Assembly: GCA_024529925.1 (NCBI GenBank)
Contig: JAFEUB010000786.1
Coordinates: 1,120,001-1,184,000 of the forward strand
Direction: 5' to 3'
DNA length: 64,000 nucleotides
DNA from: Ophthalmolycus amberensis
Taxonomy: Eukaryota > Chordata > Actinopteri > Perciformes > Zoarcidae
The notes below the pieces were generated by a model. The model was given only the letters and a program-made list of their open reading frames with translations, did no database searches and was not told the origin of the DNA. Positions 1 to 11,350 of this stretch are shown here, in pieces. Position 1 is the first letter of the stretch. Each line of letters begins with the position of its first letter. The translations under genes and the position numbers were made by a program.

Positions 1-1205
1 TCTCTCTGGTCTTGGTCACGTTCAGAAGCAGGTGATTTCTACCGGCCCACTCCACAAAGTCCTCCACTACTGCCCTGTACTCCTCCTCCCGTCCGTCCCT
101 TATACACCCGACCACTGCAGAGTCATCAGAGAACTTCTGCAGATGGCATGACCCCGAGTTGTACTGGAAGTCAGTGGTGTACAAGGTGAACAGGAAGGGA
201 GACAGAACAGTTCCCTGTGGGGCTCCAGTATCACTGACCACCCCATCAGACAGCACACGGCCCAGTGGGACAAACTGTGGTCTGCCTGTGAGGGAGTCAG
301 TGATCCAGGAGACGGTGGACGCGTTCACCCCCACCACCCGCAGCTTCTCACTCAGCAGCACTGGTTGGATGGTGTTGAATGCACTGGAGAAATCAAAGAA
401 AGTGATTCTCACAGAGCCACCGGATCCATCCAGGTGTGACTGAACTCGTTGCAGCAGGTAGATGATGGCGTCGTCCACCCCCACACGAGGCTGGTATGCA
501 AATTGCAGAGGGTCCAGTGAGGATTTCACCTGCGGCCGGAGGTGGGCCAAGACCAGCCTCTCCAGCACCTTCATCACATGAGATGTGAGGGCAACTGGTC
601 GGTAGTCATTGAGGCCAGATGGTGTCGTCTTCTTCGGTACAGGAACCAGGCACGAGGTCTTCCACAGCACCGGGACTTCCTCCTGCTGGTGCAGGTCTTC
701 AGGGCCCTGGGGCTGATGCCATCAGGTCCCACAGCCTTGCCGTGGTGGAGTCTCTCCAGCTGTCTTCTCACCTGGCCAGTCGTCACAGAGAGGGGGGGGA
801 GGGGGGTCATAGTGTGGTGGTGGCAGAGCCCTTTGAAATGGAGGGCTCTCAGTCCATGCAGCTCACCAGGGGGGACAGAGGGGGAGGTGGTGGAGTTTGG
901 GAGGTGTGGTGTGTGGAGGAGACAGATGAGGGCTCTGAACTAAACCTATTGTAGAAAGAGTTTAGCTCGTTGGCCCTCTCCAGGGAGCCCCCTGGTTGTC
1001 TGCCTCCAACCTTGAAGCCAGTAATCTGCTTCATCCCCGTCCACACCTCCTTCACGTTGTTCTGCTGGAGTTTGGCCTCCAGCTTCCTCCTGTAGGTGTC
1101 CTTGCACTCTCTGATCATTAACTTCAGGTCGCGCTAGACTCTCCTGAGCTCGTCCCTGTCGCCAGACCTGAAAGCTGCCAGGTTGGACCCATACCTGGGT
1201 TAAAT
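1..1205 (-). mobile_element. Non-LTR retrotransposon (LINE) fragment, RT domain, broken
   Basis: Read on the minus strand, this stretch encodes pieces of a LINE reverse transcriptase in several frames. Around 850-1118 lies the pre-RT region (KEVWTGMKQITGF). Around 700-800 lies the RT finger motif KAVGPDGISPRALK. Between about 60 and 480 are FDFSSAFNTIQP, the GAPQGTVLSPFLF block and the catalytic block FSDDSAVVG, which stands where YxDD usually lies. Frames change between blocks, so the copy is dead. The window edge cuts its 3' part. The clade (Jockey/CR1-like) is a family-level guess. No endonuclease domain is visible. Homology fades near 1205. Confidence 0.85.
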
Positions 1206-2053
1206 GCTGTAGTCCAAATAAAATGACTTCAGTTTTAATGCCATTGAGTTACAGAAAGTTTGACTCGAGAATGTTTTCCCTAATCTCAAAAGACAAGAGC
1301 AAAAACCAGATTAATTGGTTCTCTTTTCTTCTTTGCTGCCATGTTACCGGTCTCGTGACCCCTCAGATTGATCTCTGGAGCTGTAGGCGGATGCAGACCG
1401 TCAGGATGAATTGAGTTGGGAACCAATGCAACAGACTACCAGCTATTTAGCATGTTGGACACACCAGCATGACACTGTCGTAAAATTAAGTTCCCATCCA
1501 ATAACACTGGTCTGCAGAAGACTGCTGTGGGAGGAGGGCTGTTGAAAACTGCGACCGTGATATGAGAGAAAAAACATGTCCCCCGAAATGTAATTGAAAT
1601 TGCAGTTTAATGATATTGGAATGTAATTTTGTAGGAAAAAGCAATGTTTCTAGTGTGATACAATATTAGTTTCCTCTTTCGTTGTAAATTGGATTAATTT
1701 GCTCTATCATCACAAAGGTCAAAGGTCACATTTTGCCTGAGTACACTGTGTTGGCCTTTATAGTGGTTTAAATGATCAGATCCCCTTCCAGGTAGCAGGT
1801 GTTTGTGATTCTATACAGGCAGTATGACGCGTTTAAATAAAGTTTGGAATTTGATGCGGTACTTATTTCGCTTTCAAGTCAATATAGTAAAGGAAAAACT
1901 AAGTTTGCTAGTGTAATGCATGCACAGAAAACACATTGTGATAAGTGTAACCACAAATATTAACAATACCTGATGTAATTGATCTTGTTTTGAAAAATAA
2001 GATTAAACAATAATAAAAAGTTCAAAAACATTTATTGAATTTCAAATATATTC

Positions 2054-2110
<57 letters not shown>

Positions 2111-2451
2111 TAGTACATTGCAAATACATTGCCAATAATTGTACTATTTGCAAATATATAAAATATACTAAAACCGCCATTGTACAAACATTGTACGTCT
2201 AACAATTTGCAAATTAAATCTTTAAACACTTTCAAATAAATGTAATATAGTGCATTTTCGAGAAATACAACAAAAATATACTTAACAGAGAGCAAAAAAA
2301 TTCTGCTTGAAGTTTACATGGTACATGTATTACTAAAGAAAACAGAATGACCATGTTTCAAATTAAAACAACACAGAACACTGAACCATCAAAACAAATT
2401 GCACCGCTGCAGACTCTCGCTCACTAAATAGAAACTCAAACATGCTCCACA
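1206..2451. other. Intergenic, no gene seen
   Basis: AT-rich sequence with an AT microsatellite at about 2056-2100. No reading frame here has splice or domain support. The part nearest 2452 may be 3' UTR of the BEN-domain gene on the minus strand. Confidence 0.5.
2056..2100. repeat. (AT)n microsatellite
   Basis: About 45 bp of uninterrupted TA dinucleotides, lying just beyond the inferred 3' end of the BEN-domain gene. Confidence 0.9.
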
Positions 2452-4578
2452 TTATGTTCCTTTCTTTTGGTTGAACTGCTCGTTGTTACACTTCCGTCTG
2501 ATGACCGCTCGCACGTCCGAGGCACTCGTCTGCGGAAACTCTTGAAGAACAGCATCTGTTAAGAGAAGAGACGAGAAATGATGTCACACAGCATATTCAT
2601 ACAACATTTTCTTCTATTTTGACTACACAGGAAATCCTGTTGAACCAATATTATTTTTTGAACAGTAAATCAGGATTAACATTGAGGAACTATATCAATA
2701 TGATATGCCAATATTCCTACCAGTGCAGGTCGAACATATATTTCATCACGGGTGGTGTGTTTACCACGAACATGTGATCCTGCTGCTTTATACATCACAG
2801 AAGCTTTAAATTGTCTACATACGACTCAAGATGATTACCTACCTGTTGTGGCCTGCACTTTGGCAACGTCCAGTTGTCTTTTAGGTGTTCCCACTTTCCC
2901 AGACTTCCCACTCAGGGTGGACAGTGCAAGGACGTCCTTTGTGAACACCAGAGCAGCCAGCTCCTGGCAAAAAAGGGTCATGATCGATGAAGCCGCAGGA
3001 AGGCCGTCTTTGAAACCGTCACTGTGCTGCCAGCCAAGGCGTGCTGTATATGAGAGAATCAATGGACCACATTGATATACAGTTGGAAGATCTCTCCCTA
3101 CCTATTAGGAATTAATAGACGTTATTCACATATGAATACAATGTGCTTCATTATTTAAAACAGTGCTAGTAGTCTGTACATCCCTCTATGGAGCGGTACC
3201 ACCAGTGGTGTGGAGGTTCCCACTCTCTACTAATTCACATGACTGATGTGTGACACATGTAACCTAGTAAATCCCATCACTTCATTTCTGACACATTTTA
3301 ACTTGAACAGCAGACGATGGTGGGGAAGACAAAAGGAACGTGGTGTCATTTTTCTATAGCCCTTACACTGTGCAATCAACATTTACTTCACAATGACAAG
3401 TTAAAGCAAAAAAGTTCAGCATTGTTTTAGTTTCTCAAAATCACAGACATGTTCTATTCAACAGGCGTGAACTGAGTTTTTTGTGCTGTCGCAATGACTT
3501 GTTATAACTATTCGTGATATTAGGATCTTAAAACATTTTCTGTAATACAAAACAGTACATGTGGCTGGTTACATTGACTTACCATATACTTCAGAATGAG
3601 ATGCCCATCATCTTCCTCAGGTTGGATGCCTGGAGGATCACCTAAGGGTTGAAAGCACTTGTCGCCTGTATAAAAGGATTACAGTTGTTGAAATATCCCT
3701 CAAAACATCAATAATTACAAAAAATGTCTAGAATATATATAGGACCTATGGAGACCTTAAAAAATACACTGACTTCATTATACATTCTCTTCATGGAATA
3801 ATGAATTATCTTAGTTCTGCTTACATGACCCTACTACCTTTACTTATAGTTATTCTCATAAAGCACAACCTGGTGATTACTTTCACTTTACTGAAGCCTG
3901 CTTCTGGTGAACTCAGACTAGACTTACACAAAGTGAGCTGCTGTTGCTCTGTAATGACTCAGCGTCATTGAATTGACTGAACGGCAGCTTGCGTTACGTT
4001 ATGAGCGACAGTAACATTAACCCCTTGCTGTTTGAGAACATCTTCAACACCATTTACTCACGTGATTTCAGTTAGCTTTGTCTAATTCTACCATACTGAA
4101 AAGATTTGAAAACACACTTGCAACCAGTCAGGAATATACAGTTGGCAATCAGCATGGCCAGTCTACAACTTATTAAATAGTCCATTAACATTTGCATGTT
4201 TGTGAAGTCCACACGCTACTAAAACAGTCTAAAAGCTACTCAAATTGAATTCACCTAGCATTACACTTGAGAGCAATACCATGTTAGCTTATAATGTTAA
4301 CATAACGTTACATATCACCTTCACATTATGTTACCACATAACTAAGCTAGCTCTTGCTTAGCTAAAGTAGCAACTAAGCTAACGTTAGCTGTTGTGGCGT
4401 TAGCTAAAGTAGCAAACACACAATTGATAGTCAGCTAAATGATTTTTACTATCAAACACTGTTTTAAAGTGTAAAGAACAAATATAACACACCTATGGTT
4501 ATAAATTGCCTACTTACCGAAAACTGAGACCTGTGGACAGACAGCAGTGCACGAACTGTATTGCATCAAACACTGCAT
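2452..4578 (-). CDS. Small BEN-domain protein, four coding exons
   Basis: This gene was assembled from splice sites and phase. Minus-strand coding exons are 4518-4578 (ATG at 4576-4578), 3583-3665, 2843-3026 and 2452-2555 (TAA at 2452-2454). They total 432 nt, or 143 aa, and every junction keeps frame. The C-terminal half reads like a BEN domain. It has LCQELAALVFTKDVLALSTL, then SGKSGKVGTPKRQLDVAKV, then FPQTSASDVRAVIRRKC, matching the family pattern of LF..E.L..S...GK, K..LD..K, and a final I..KC helix. BEN domains mediate DNA or protein contacts in chromatin and transcription, and also occur in transposon-derived genes. The acceptor for exon 3 is ambiguous: a site at 3044-3045 has the better context, but only the one at 3027-3028 keeps phase. 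The first exon is the least certain. The paralogue is not identified. Confidence 0.6.
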
Positions 4579-6950
4579 CAATGCACCGATTAATCTAAGA
4601 GTTGATTATTGCTGTGTACATAGATAAATGAATATTAAACAGCATATAGTCAACTAGTGATGCTAACGCACCCATCGGCCCAGATTAATTAATTAATGTA
4701 TTAATTTCTTGCATACGGTCATTATATTGCCTTCACTTTTATTTTGAAATATTCTTCTTTCGGGTTACCTGCTGTGCTCTGCGTCTCGTTTTAAAGGAAA
4801 AAACAAAAAAGTGATTTGCAAATTTGTATTTTGGTTTTTCCGAATTAACGGTAAAACAAATGACCAACACGTACACGGACCAACCTCGCCCCTGTCTTCT
4901 GTGTCTTTGCACGAGACATTTCAGAACCTACCGTCTACGTTCAGAACCGGTTCAGAACAGACACCCCACCAGAGACTGTTCACAGCCGGGTTCAAACGGA
5001 GCTTGTTTACGTTTTTTATGACCTTTTTCGTTTTTTGACAAGCAGCGCTATAAACATTTAACAAAAACAGAAAATGCCAGCGAATCAAAACACGGATAGC
5101 AATCAATCTTAAATCAATAAATAAAAGTGTTTTATGTTTCTATTTTTACAATCTAGGATTGATGAAATACATTGTCTGAATCCATTTTTTTCTGTGCTGA
5201 AAAACCGATGGTTCATTGGCGGAGCTCGTGCCGCGTGACGTCATGCGGATTTAACCAGTTTCTTAACTCAAGCCGTGTGAGCTCGCGCTACATCAACACT
5301 CGAGTGGAGGAGACGACCCGGGACGCTGCTGATCACGGACCAATCCACACGGTCACCATCACGGTAATGCTGCTCCTTTATCTACACACACTGCAGCCTC
5401 TGCATGTAATGCTGCTCTGAGGAATAAAATACACATTGTTGTTGTTGTTTACCTCACGCGACCATCTCTGTCTGTAATAAAAAAATGCGTGGTAGCTAAA
5501 TTACTCGATAGTTTATTGAAGCCATGTTGTATTGGAATAAAGGACATTTATTCCGGTCTGGTGTGAACACTGATAGAATCCCGGTCCGGGTCGCTTCTGA
5601 TCGGAGCTGGTCTCCGGAGCGGACTAGATTATTGTTTGCTGGTTATTGTTGCATCAGCACCATCCCCACCGCGACACCTTGAGGTCCTGCCGCTGTGTCC
5701 GGTCGCAGCTACACCGCGTTTACACTACCGACAGACAGAGACAAGTCGTTATTTTCAGTCACGAAAAATACCAAATTCTATGTCCCAAAAACTGTGGGGA
5801 AAATTAATTAAGATTAAGGTCGAAATGAACGATAACTAACAGCAGATTGGATTTACTGAAGGAAAACGCTGACGCGTCATTATCACTCGTGTATCACGTG
5901 GTTATTAATGAGCATCTCATTGATCACGATTATTAAAACCGAATCTCATGAGGACAAGATACGGATCTCGTTATATTGATAATAATTTAATATATTTTAT
6001 CGCAGTGAGCTTGACACACAACGACTCACATCCTAGAGATGAGATTTCAACATTCAGCAGATCAGCCACAGACGGTGCTCGTGTTGCTATGGAAACAGCG
6101 CGAGTTTACTCGCTGCCACTGGTTGACATCACAACACTGAAACTGCACGAGCCATTCTTAAACTCCATGCTCGTGTTTGAAACTGTGAAATCATCTAGGA
6201 GCTGCTGTACTGACGACAGATACCAAACGTGTCAGACATTACGAGGAGTGATGGACTCTGGGAAATGATGATGGACGTTTAAATAAAATAATAAAATCCT
6301 CACGTTATAGTTTGATATCGATACACAGTATATTGTGATGGATACAAGAGAGGTTGATGAAAATCATGTTCATGTAATATGACTACAGTTTTGCATCATT
6401 GCCCACAATAATCCTATAAATATATTGAAGTGATAGCTTCTCCAATATAAACAAGATGGAAAAGACCTCTGACGATATCGACATATTTCTATAATCTCAT
6501 GGTGTGTTTCATAAAACCGGGTAGTGTCTTTATGGTTCATGGATACAGATTTGTAATAAGGAGATCTTTCTCACTAACGTGAGACACTCGTGACCTGCAG
6601 TAACAGAGCACTGAGCTATTTGGAGCCAACCTGGAAACCTCATTTTGTGGCCCTACAGCTCTGTGTTCCCTGTGGGGAACGAGGTAGGCAAAAACATGTC
6701 GAGGCTGTCACTACAATGAGGTGAACATGATAACGTTAAAGTTAGCAGAAGACAAGTCCAAAACGGTAGCCAAAATATAGAGAGGTTGTTTCCAGTACAC
6801 TGCAGCGTTGGGTGCATGCTCTCTTGTAAGTCAAAGTTGGAGTGATGTGCAACTCAACGACAAGACTATTTAAGGGTACAATGATAAATCGAAGTATAAT
6901 TATTATTTCATATTTTCCTCACAGTTTCCTCCCTTTTCCTCTCCCCGCAG
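4579..6950. promoter_or_regulatory. Divergent intergenic region; candidate prnp promoter and non-coding exon 1
   Basis: This lies between the BEN-domain gene (minus) and prnp (plus). A perfect CRE palindrome TGACGTCA is at 5236-5243, and a CCAAT box is at 5340-5344 in a locally GC-richer stretch. A plausible donor (ACG|GTAATG) at 5364-5365 would end a non-coding first exon. The prnp coding exon has a clear acceptor (polypyrimidine then CCCCGCAG) at 6949-6950, so an upstream exon is required. Exon 1 and the promoter are inference. The rest of the stretch holds no supported gene. Confidence 0.4.
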
Positions 6951-6957
6951 GCCGAAG

Positions 6958-8175
6958 ATGAAGCTGGAGTCACTCTCTGTGCTGTGTCTGTCGCTCCTGT
7001 TGTTTCATTCTTCTCTGGCCAAGAGAGGAGGCGGCTTCGGGAAGGGCTTCGGCTCCAAGAAGTCCTCCAACCGAGGCAGCACCAACAGGAACAGGAATAA
7101 TGCGGGCTCCAGCTCTCAGGGTGGATACCCCAAGCAGCCTGGACAACCCAATCAGGGAGGCCACCCTCCGCAGTCAGGCAGAGCTGGGAATCCGGGTGGT
7201 TACCCCCAGCAGCCGGCTGGAGGCTACCCTAACCAGTATCCAGCGCGGGGCTCCCCATACGGAGGAGGCTATGGCGGCTATGGCGGTTACGGTGGTCATG
7301 GTGGTCATGGAGGTGGATTCATCAACCAAAACCCGAACAACAAAGTCCTGAGCCCTCACTACGGGGGCAGCTATGGATATGGGGGCCACGGTGCTGGTGG
7401 CGGCTCTCCCTTTTCCCACTCGGTTCAGGCAATGGGCATGCGTCCCTCTGACAGATCCAGAGGGTTCGGACGCGGCGCGGTGATGGCAGCAGCTGGAGGG
7501 GCAATGGCAGGGATGGCCCTGGGCTACGGGTTAGGGAGGTTCCCCCGTCCTCCCTTCGGCTTCCACAACCCCCAGGAGGAGCATTACTACAACCACTACA
7601 TGTACAGGAGGTATGGGACCAAGTCCACCGATGCCAACGACTACAGCAGAGACTACCGGTACAGCCAGCCCCCTCAAAGCTACGACAGCTACATGGACTC
7701 CTGCATGAAGAGGACCGACCTTCTGCCGGCAGAGAACCCAAAGCCAAACAACGACCCGGCTGCTGCTACCACAACTACAACCACTGCTGCCGCCTCAGGT
7801 CCAGACGTCGGCTCAGGCAGCAACACAACGGAGACCAACGGCACTGCAGCAGATAACTCCTCGACCTCCGCACCTTCGCCACCAAGCCCCCTAAATCGTT
7901 CTGCAGCCGATCCCGAGCCTCCGGCGCCACAAGTTGTCAGCAGCGCCGAAGACGACGACACGGTCAGCATCGTGGAGATCGGCTACCCGGCTCTGATCGA
8001 GCAGGTGAAGGCCAGGAGATGCATGGAGCTGTACATGGTGTACTCTGAAAGGTACCTGAAGGGGCCGACCGATGGGGTGCAGCGGCTGGAGACGGGCTGG
8101 CTGGGGTTTGTAGCCGTGGTCACCAGTACTACACTGATGCTACTGAATAGCAACATGCTGATGTCGCTCCACTGA
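6958..8175 (+). CDS. prnp: Fish prion protein, single coding exon
   Basis: 405 aa. The start is chosen because it follows the acceptor at 6949-6950 by seven bases and begins a signal peptide (residues 1-21, ending HSSLA). Next come a basic Gly/Lys/Arg stretch, Pro/Gln/Gly/Tyr repeats (about 50-90) and GGYGG/GGHGG repeats (about 98-115). The prion hydrophobic core is at 172-193 (RGAVMAAAGGAMAGMALGYG), followed by a Tyr-rich segment (EEHYYNHYMYRRYG). Two cysteines, C249 and C355, could form the prion disulfide. Between them lies a long Thr/Ala/Pro/Ser linker with N-glycosylation sequons at N289, N294, N300 and N313. Residues 380-405 are a hydrophobic GPI-type tail. In the family this is a GPI-anchored cell-surface glycoprotein. 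The length suits fish PrP, which is longer than mammalian PrP. Which teleost paralogue (a or b) it is cannot be settled from the sequence. Confidence 0.93.
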   Translation: MKLESLSVLCLSLLLFHSSLAKRGGGFGKGFGSKKSSNRGSTNRNRNNAGSSSQGGYPKQPGQPNQGGHPPQSGRAGNPGGYPQQPAGGYPNQYPARGSPYGGGYGGYGGYGGHGGHGGGFINQNPNNKVLSPHYGGSYGYGGHGAGGGSPFSHSVQAMGMRPSDRSRGFGRGAVMAAAGGAMAGMALGYGLGRFPRPPFGFHNPQEEHYYNHYMYRRYGTKSTDANDYSRDYRYSQPPQSYDSYMDSCMKRTDLLPAENPKPNNDPAAATTTTTTAAASGPDVGSGSNTTETNGTAADNSSTSAPSPPSPLNRSAADPEPPAPQVVSSAEDDDTVSIVEIGYPALIEQVKARRCMELYMVYSERYLKGPTDGVQRLETGWLGFVAVVTSTTLMLLNSNMLMSLH

Positions 8176-9715
8176 GGCCTTTGGTGATGGAGCGTTTATT
8201 AAAGGGATGGGAAATGATTGGGGAGAGAGGACTTTCTTTATCGTGTGTGGATTTTCTACTCTTTTTTTTTTTTTTTTTTTTAATATTAAGGCATCACATC
8301 CTCATGCATGTGCTTGACTGGCGCATAGTGCCTCATCGTGGAACTATGTGTTTAAAGAAAGGAGCGGAAATGGTTCCAGCAGACAGCCAGCGATGGAACA
8401 GATTGCTCTTGTGTTTTCCTCTTCTGACAGACAAAGGGGCCCATTTACTGTCCTTAATACTCCAGGCTTCTGACCGAGGAGAAATCCGGCCCATTAATGT
8501 CCATATAGATCTAAACGTGCTCTCTAACCAGGGCAGATTCAATTACAACAAACTACAAGTGTTAAAAGTCCTCACAGTGTGCGCCCTCTCGCCATAGAAA
8601 CAAAGAGTGGCACTCCCGCTGCTCATCTGTTTGTGACGTGTTTACCAGAAAAAAACCATCGACTTCTTTTTATATTGATATTATCTTTTTTTGCATCAGA
8701 GGGAAAAGCACCCTGAGAGAGTTAGTCTGTCGCTGTGGCGCTGGTACAGACGGTTACGGTGACGATCTGTGTGACGGACATCGGCTTCTTAAATACGATC
8801 ATTTTAACTCCAGGGATGTTGATGTTGGAGGACAGTCTAAAGAGTTGGCAAACAGTGAATAGTGGTCTAAATCTATCAGTTAATACTGGACTTTAACCTG
8901 TCTAACATCCCAGTACTCTACTAATACAGTACAAATATCACTGCTTTTGAACGGGGAGTTATGCCAGTAGTATGCATGCTGTTGTACCAACACAATTACC
9001 GTACTTGTAACCGTTTACCTCGTGTACTGCTTAGTACAGTGTGTCGTATATTTTCCAGATACTTTTTATACACTGACGTCCTCCGTCCTTTCTGTCCATT
9101 GTTCGGCCTTCCTCTGCTTAACCCTGAGCCGGAGAGTCTTCTCCAAATCCTCCTGAATGTGATCTTGCAATATCAGCTGAGTTTATAATTGTTAAGGCCG
9201 CGTATCAAGATGTGTGATTTTCTCTCTCACAGAAGCTAATTACTTAAACAAAACTATTTATAAAAGGGTACACTCTAGCGTTTTAATCTGAAAAGGAACA
9301 AATGCGGTGGAGTAAAAAGTACAATATTACAATATCTGAGATGCAGTAGAAAACTAGCATAACATGGAAATACTCAAGTGAAGTACAAGTACCTTGAATG
9401 TGTAGAAGTATTTAGTGGCTTTCCAACTCTAAAACCAGGAGGTTCACATTTCAATCACTGAACTGCAATTTCAACCAACAGGTTTCATTGACTGTGGAAG
9501 GATCTGATAAAAACCCCACAGTGTACCTTTAATGTGCTGCTTCATGTGTCCTGTGAACTTTGAATGTGTTTGAAAATGCTGATGTGCCACTTTTAAAAAG
9601 CCCCGTAAGCCTTTTAACTGAGGAGTCCCATGTACTGCTGGAGCTCCTGCTGAATACTGAGGGTTGACTCGCACATTTTGGATTTGTTCTTGTCAAATAA
9701 ACTTTAACTTTACGA
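8176..9715 (+). other. prnp: Probable prnp 3' UTR
   Basis: Non-coding sequence downstream of the prion stop codon, with a poly-T run near 8264-8281. An AATAAA signal at 9696-9701 is followed by a GT-rich stretch, giving a plausible cleavage site near 9715. From 8247 onward this sequence is part of the duplicated unit and recurs at 25834 onward. Copy B lacks the polyadenylation-signal part. UTR extent is inference. Confidence 0.4.
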
Positions 9716-11350
9716 ATGTGCACTTGCAGACTTTTGTTTTATGGCTTTCAGAGTTGGCTGGGTGTGGGAACTTCACAAAATGTGAATTTCGTTTTTCAGA
9801 AACACTGCAGTGTTAACTGGGAGCTAATACTCAGAGGAAATCAAGTCTGTCTCGTATAATGAAGGACTAACTGAGGACGGGGTCGACTCCTCTGTGTGTT
9901 TCAGGTCTGAACGTGTGGTGAAGCGTGATTATTGAATGTGAACGGTCCAAAGAACACGGCTGGATGTTGCTTTAGGACAGCAAACAGGAGCAATGGTGTG
10001 ATCTGATTGGCTGTGAGCTCATGAAGCCGAGACAAGTCATGCAAGCACTTCAAGGCCCCATCAGAGTTTCCATTTGTTCATCAAAGACCACGCTCATTGG
10101 AACTGATATATTTTATAATATGATATAATAATATCCAGTGTTGGAAATTACATTACTGACACACTCCGTAATGACGTAATCCTCAATCTTATTGCATTGG
10201 AGTTGCAAATCCAAAGCAGTGGATTTAGTAAGTTGTCGACTATAGGCCCTGGTCCAGGTGTGACCCTGCCTCCCCTGACACTGAGTGAAGCTACACATTG
10301 AACAGGTGAGCATCTCCTTTGTGGAGCTCTGCTCTTCTACAGATGCTTCTTCTCTGCTGCTGATTATTGGACTCGCATGACTAAAATTACCTATTTTCTA
10401 AAAATTCTGTTCGTCTGTCTTCCTATCTAGGATTTGGCCTCCCACATACAATCTATTGCATGTATTGTAGTAATACATTTTTTTGTTTTTTTACATCAAC
10501 TTGAAACAGCAGCAGAGAGCAATGTGCTGATTAAAGACATGAGATACAGCTGAAAGCTCTGGAACAAGAAAGGCAGTGGTGCTTGTGTTGAGAGGTCTTC
10601 AGCTCTTTAGAATAGTTTCCCCCTAAAGTCGGATTTGTCCGCGGTCAACAAACACGTAAACACCGTCTCTTCTCACAATAACGTAGACAATAAAATTCAA
10701 CACAAAAGTTTGTCCCAAGTTATTTTTTATTGTTTTAATAATTAACATGGAAGCACATTTTGCTCTTTTTGCTTTTTACATAAGTCTACAAAATGGCATA
10801 AAACATGTACTTTAATTAGGTAAAGTATACATAAACAAGCAAAGTACTGAACAAAGTAAGACTGGAATACACTGTTTAATATGCTCATGCTCTCCGTCCC
10901 AGTATAACCGGTCCAGAGTTATAGAATATGAAACCGATTGAAAAAACTAAAATAAGAAGGTATAATGAAATACAGTGAGTAATGACATTATCATAACTGC
11001 TCTTAAGCTCTTGTCCTGACATGACTTGTTGAGATAGACTTAACCTAATTACACATCCAATCTGTTCTATCTTCACCGAGACATATCGATCATAAAACAA
11101 TCATCAAAAGTATAAAAAAAAAGAGAGACTGCCCGGGGGAGAGGAAACCATATTCCTGACATATTTCTACAGGAGGAGGTTTGTTCAGCTGCAGATTGAA
11201 GCTCGGTGTCATGTTGTGGAGGTCAGAAGTCATCAATTCAAAGGTCATATCTTAGGTCACATTGGACTATTTTAGGTCAGGTTGAGGGTTGTTTTCTTTA
11301 GTCAGGGTTTGTTCGGACCAGTGTGTGTTTTTGGGATCCCAGCTCCGGCT
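9716..11350. other. Shadoo 3' region (copy A), no other gene
   Basis: This lies between the convergent prnp and Shadoo genes. A minus-strand AATAAA sits near 10722-10728 (plus-strand TTTTTATTG) and is repeated near 28074 and 40028, a plausible Shadoo polyadenylation signal about 630 bp beyond the stop. Short open frames in here are conserved between copies only because the DNA is duplicated. Confidence 0.45.

Noticed and set aside
1223..1414. 63-aa frame after the LINE fragment
   Set aside because: No recognisable domain and no splice support.
5948..6268. 106-aa open frame upstream of prnp
   Set aside because: No homology recognised, no splice logic, AT-rich composition; most likely chance.
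7322..7970. Antisense open frames across the prion coding exon
   Set aside because: They are by-products of the biased Gly/Pro/Ser codon content of prnp on the other strand.
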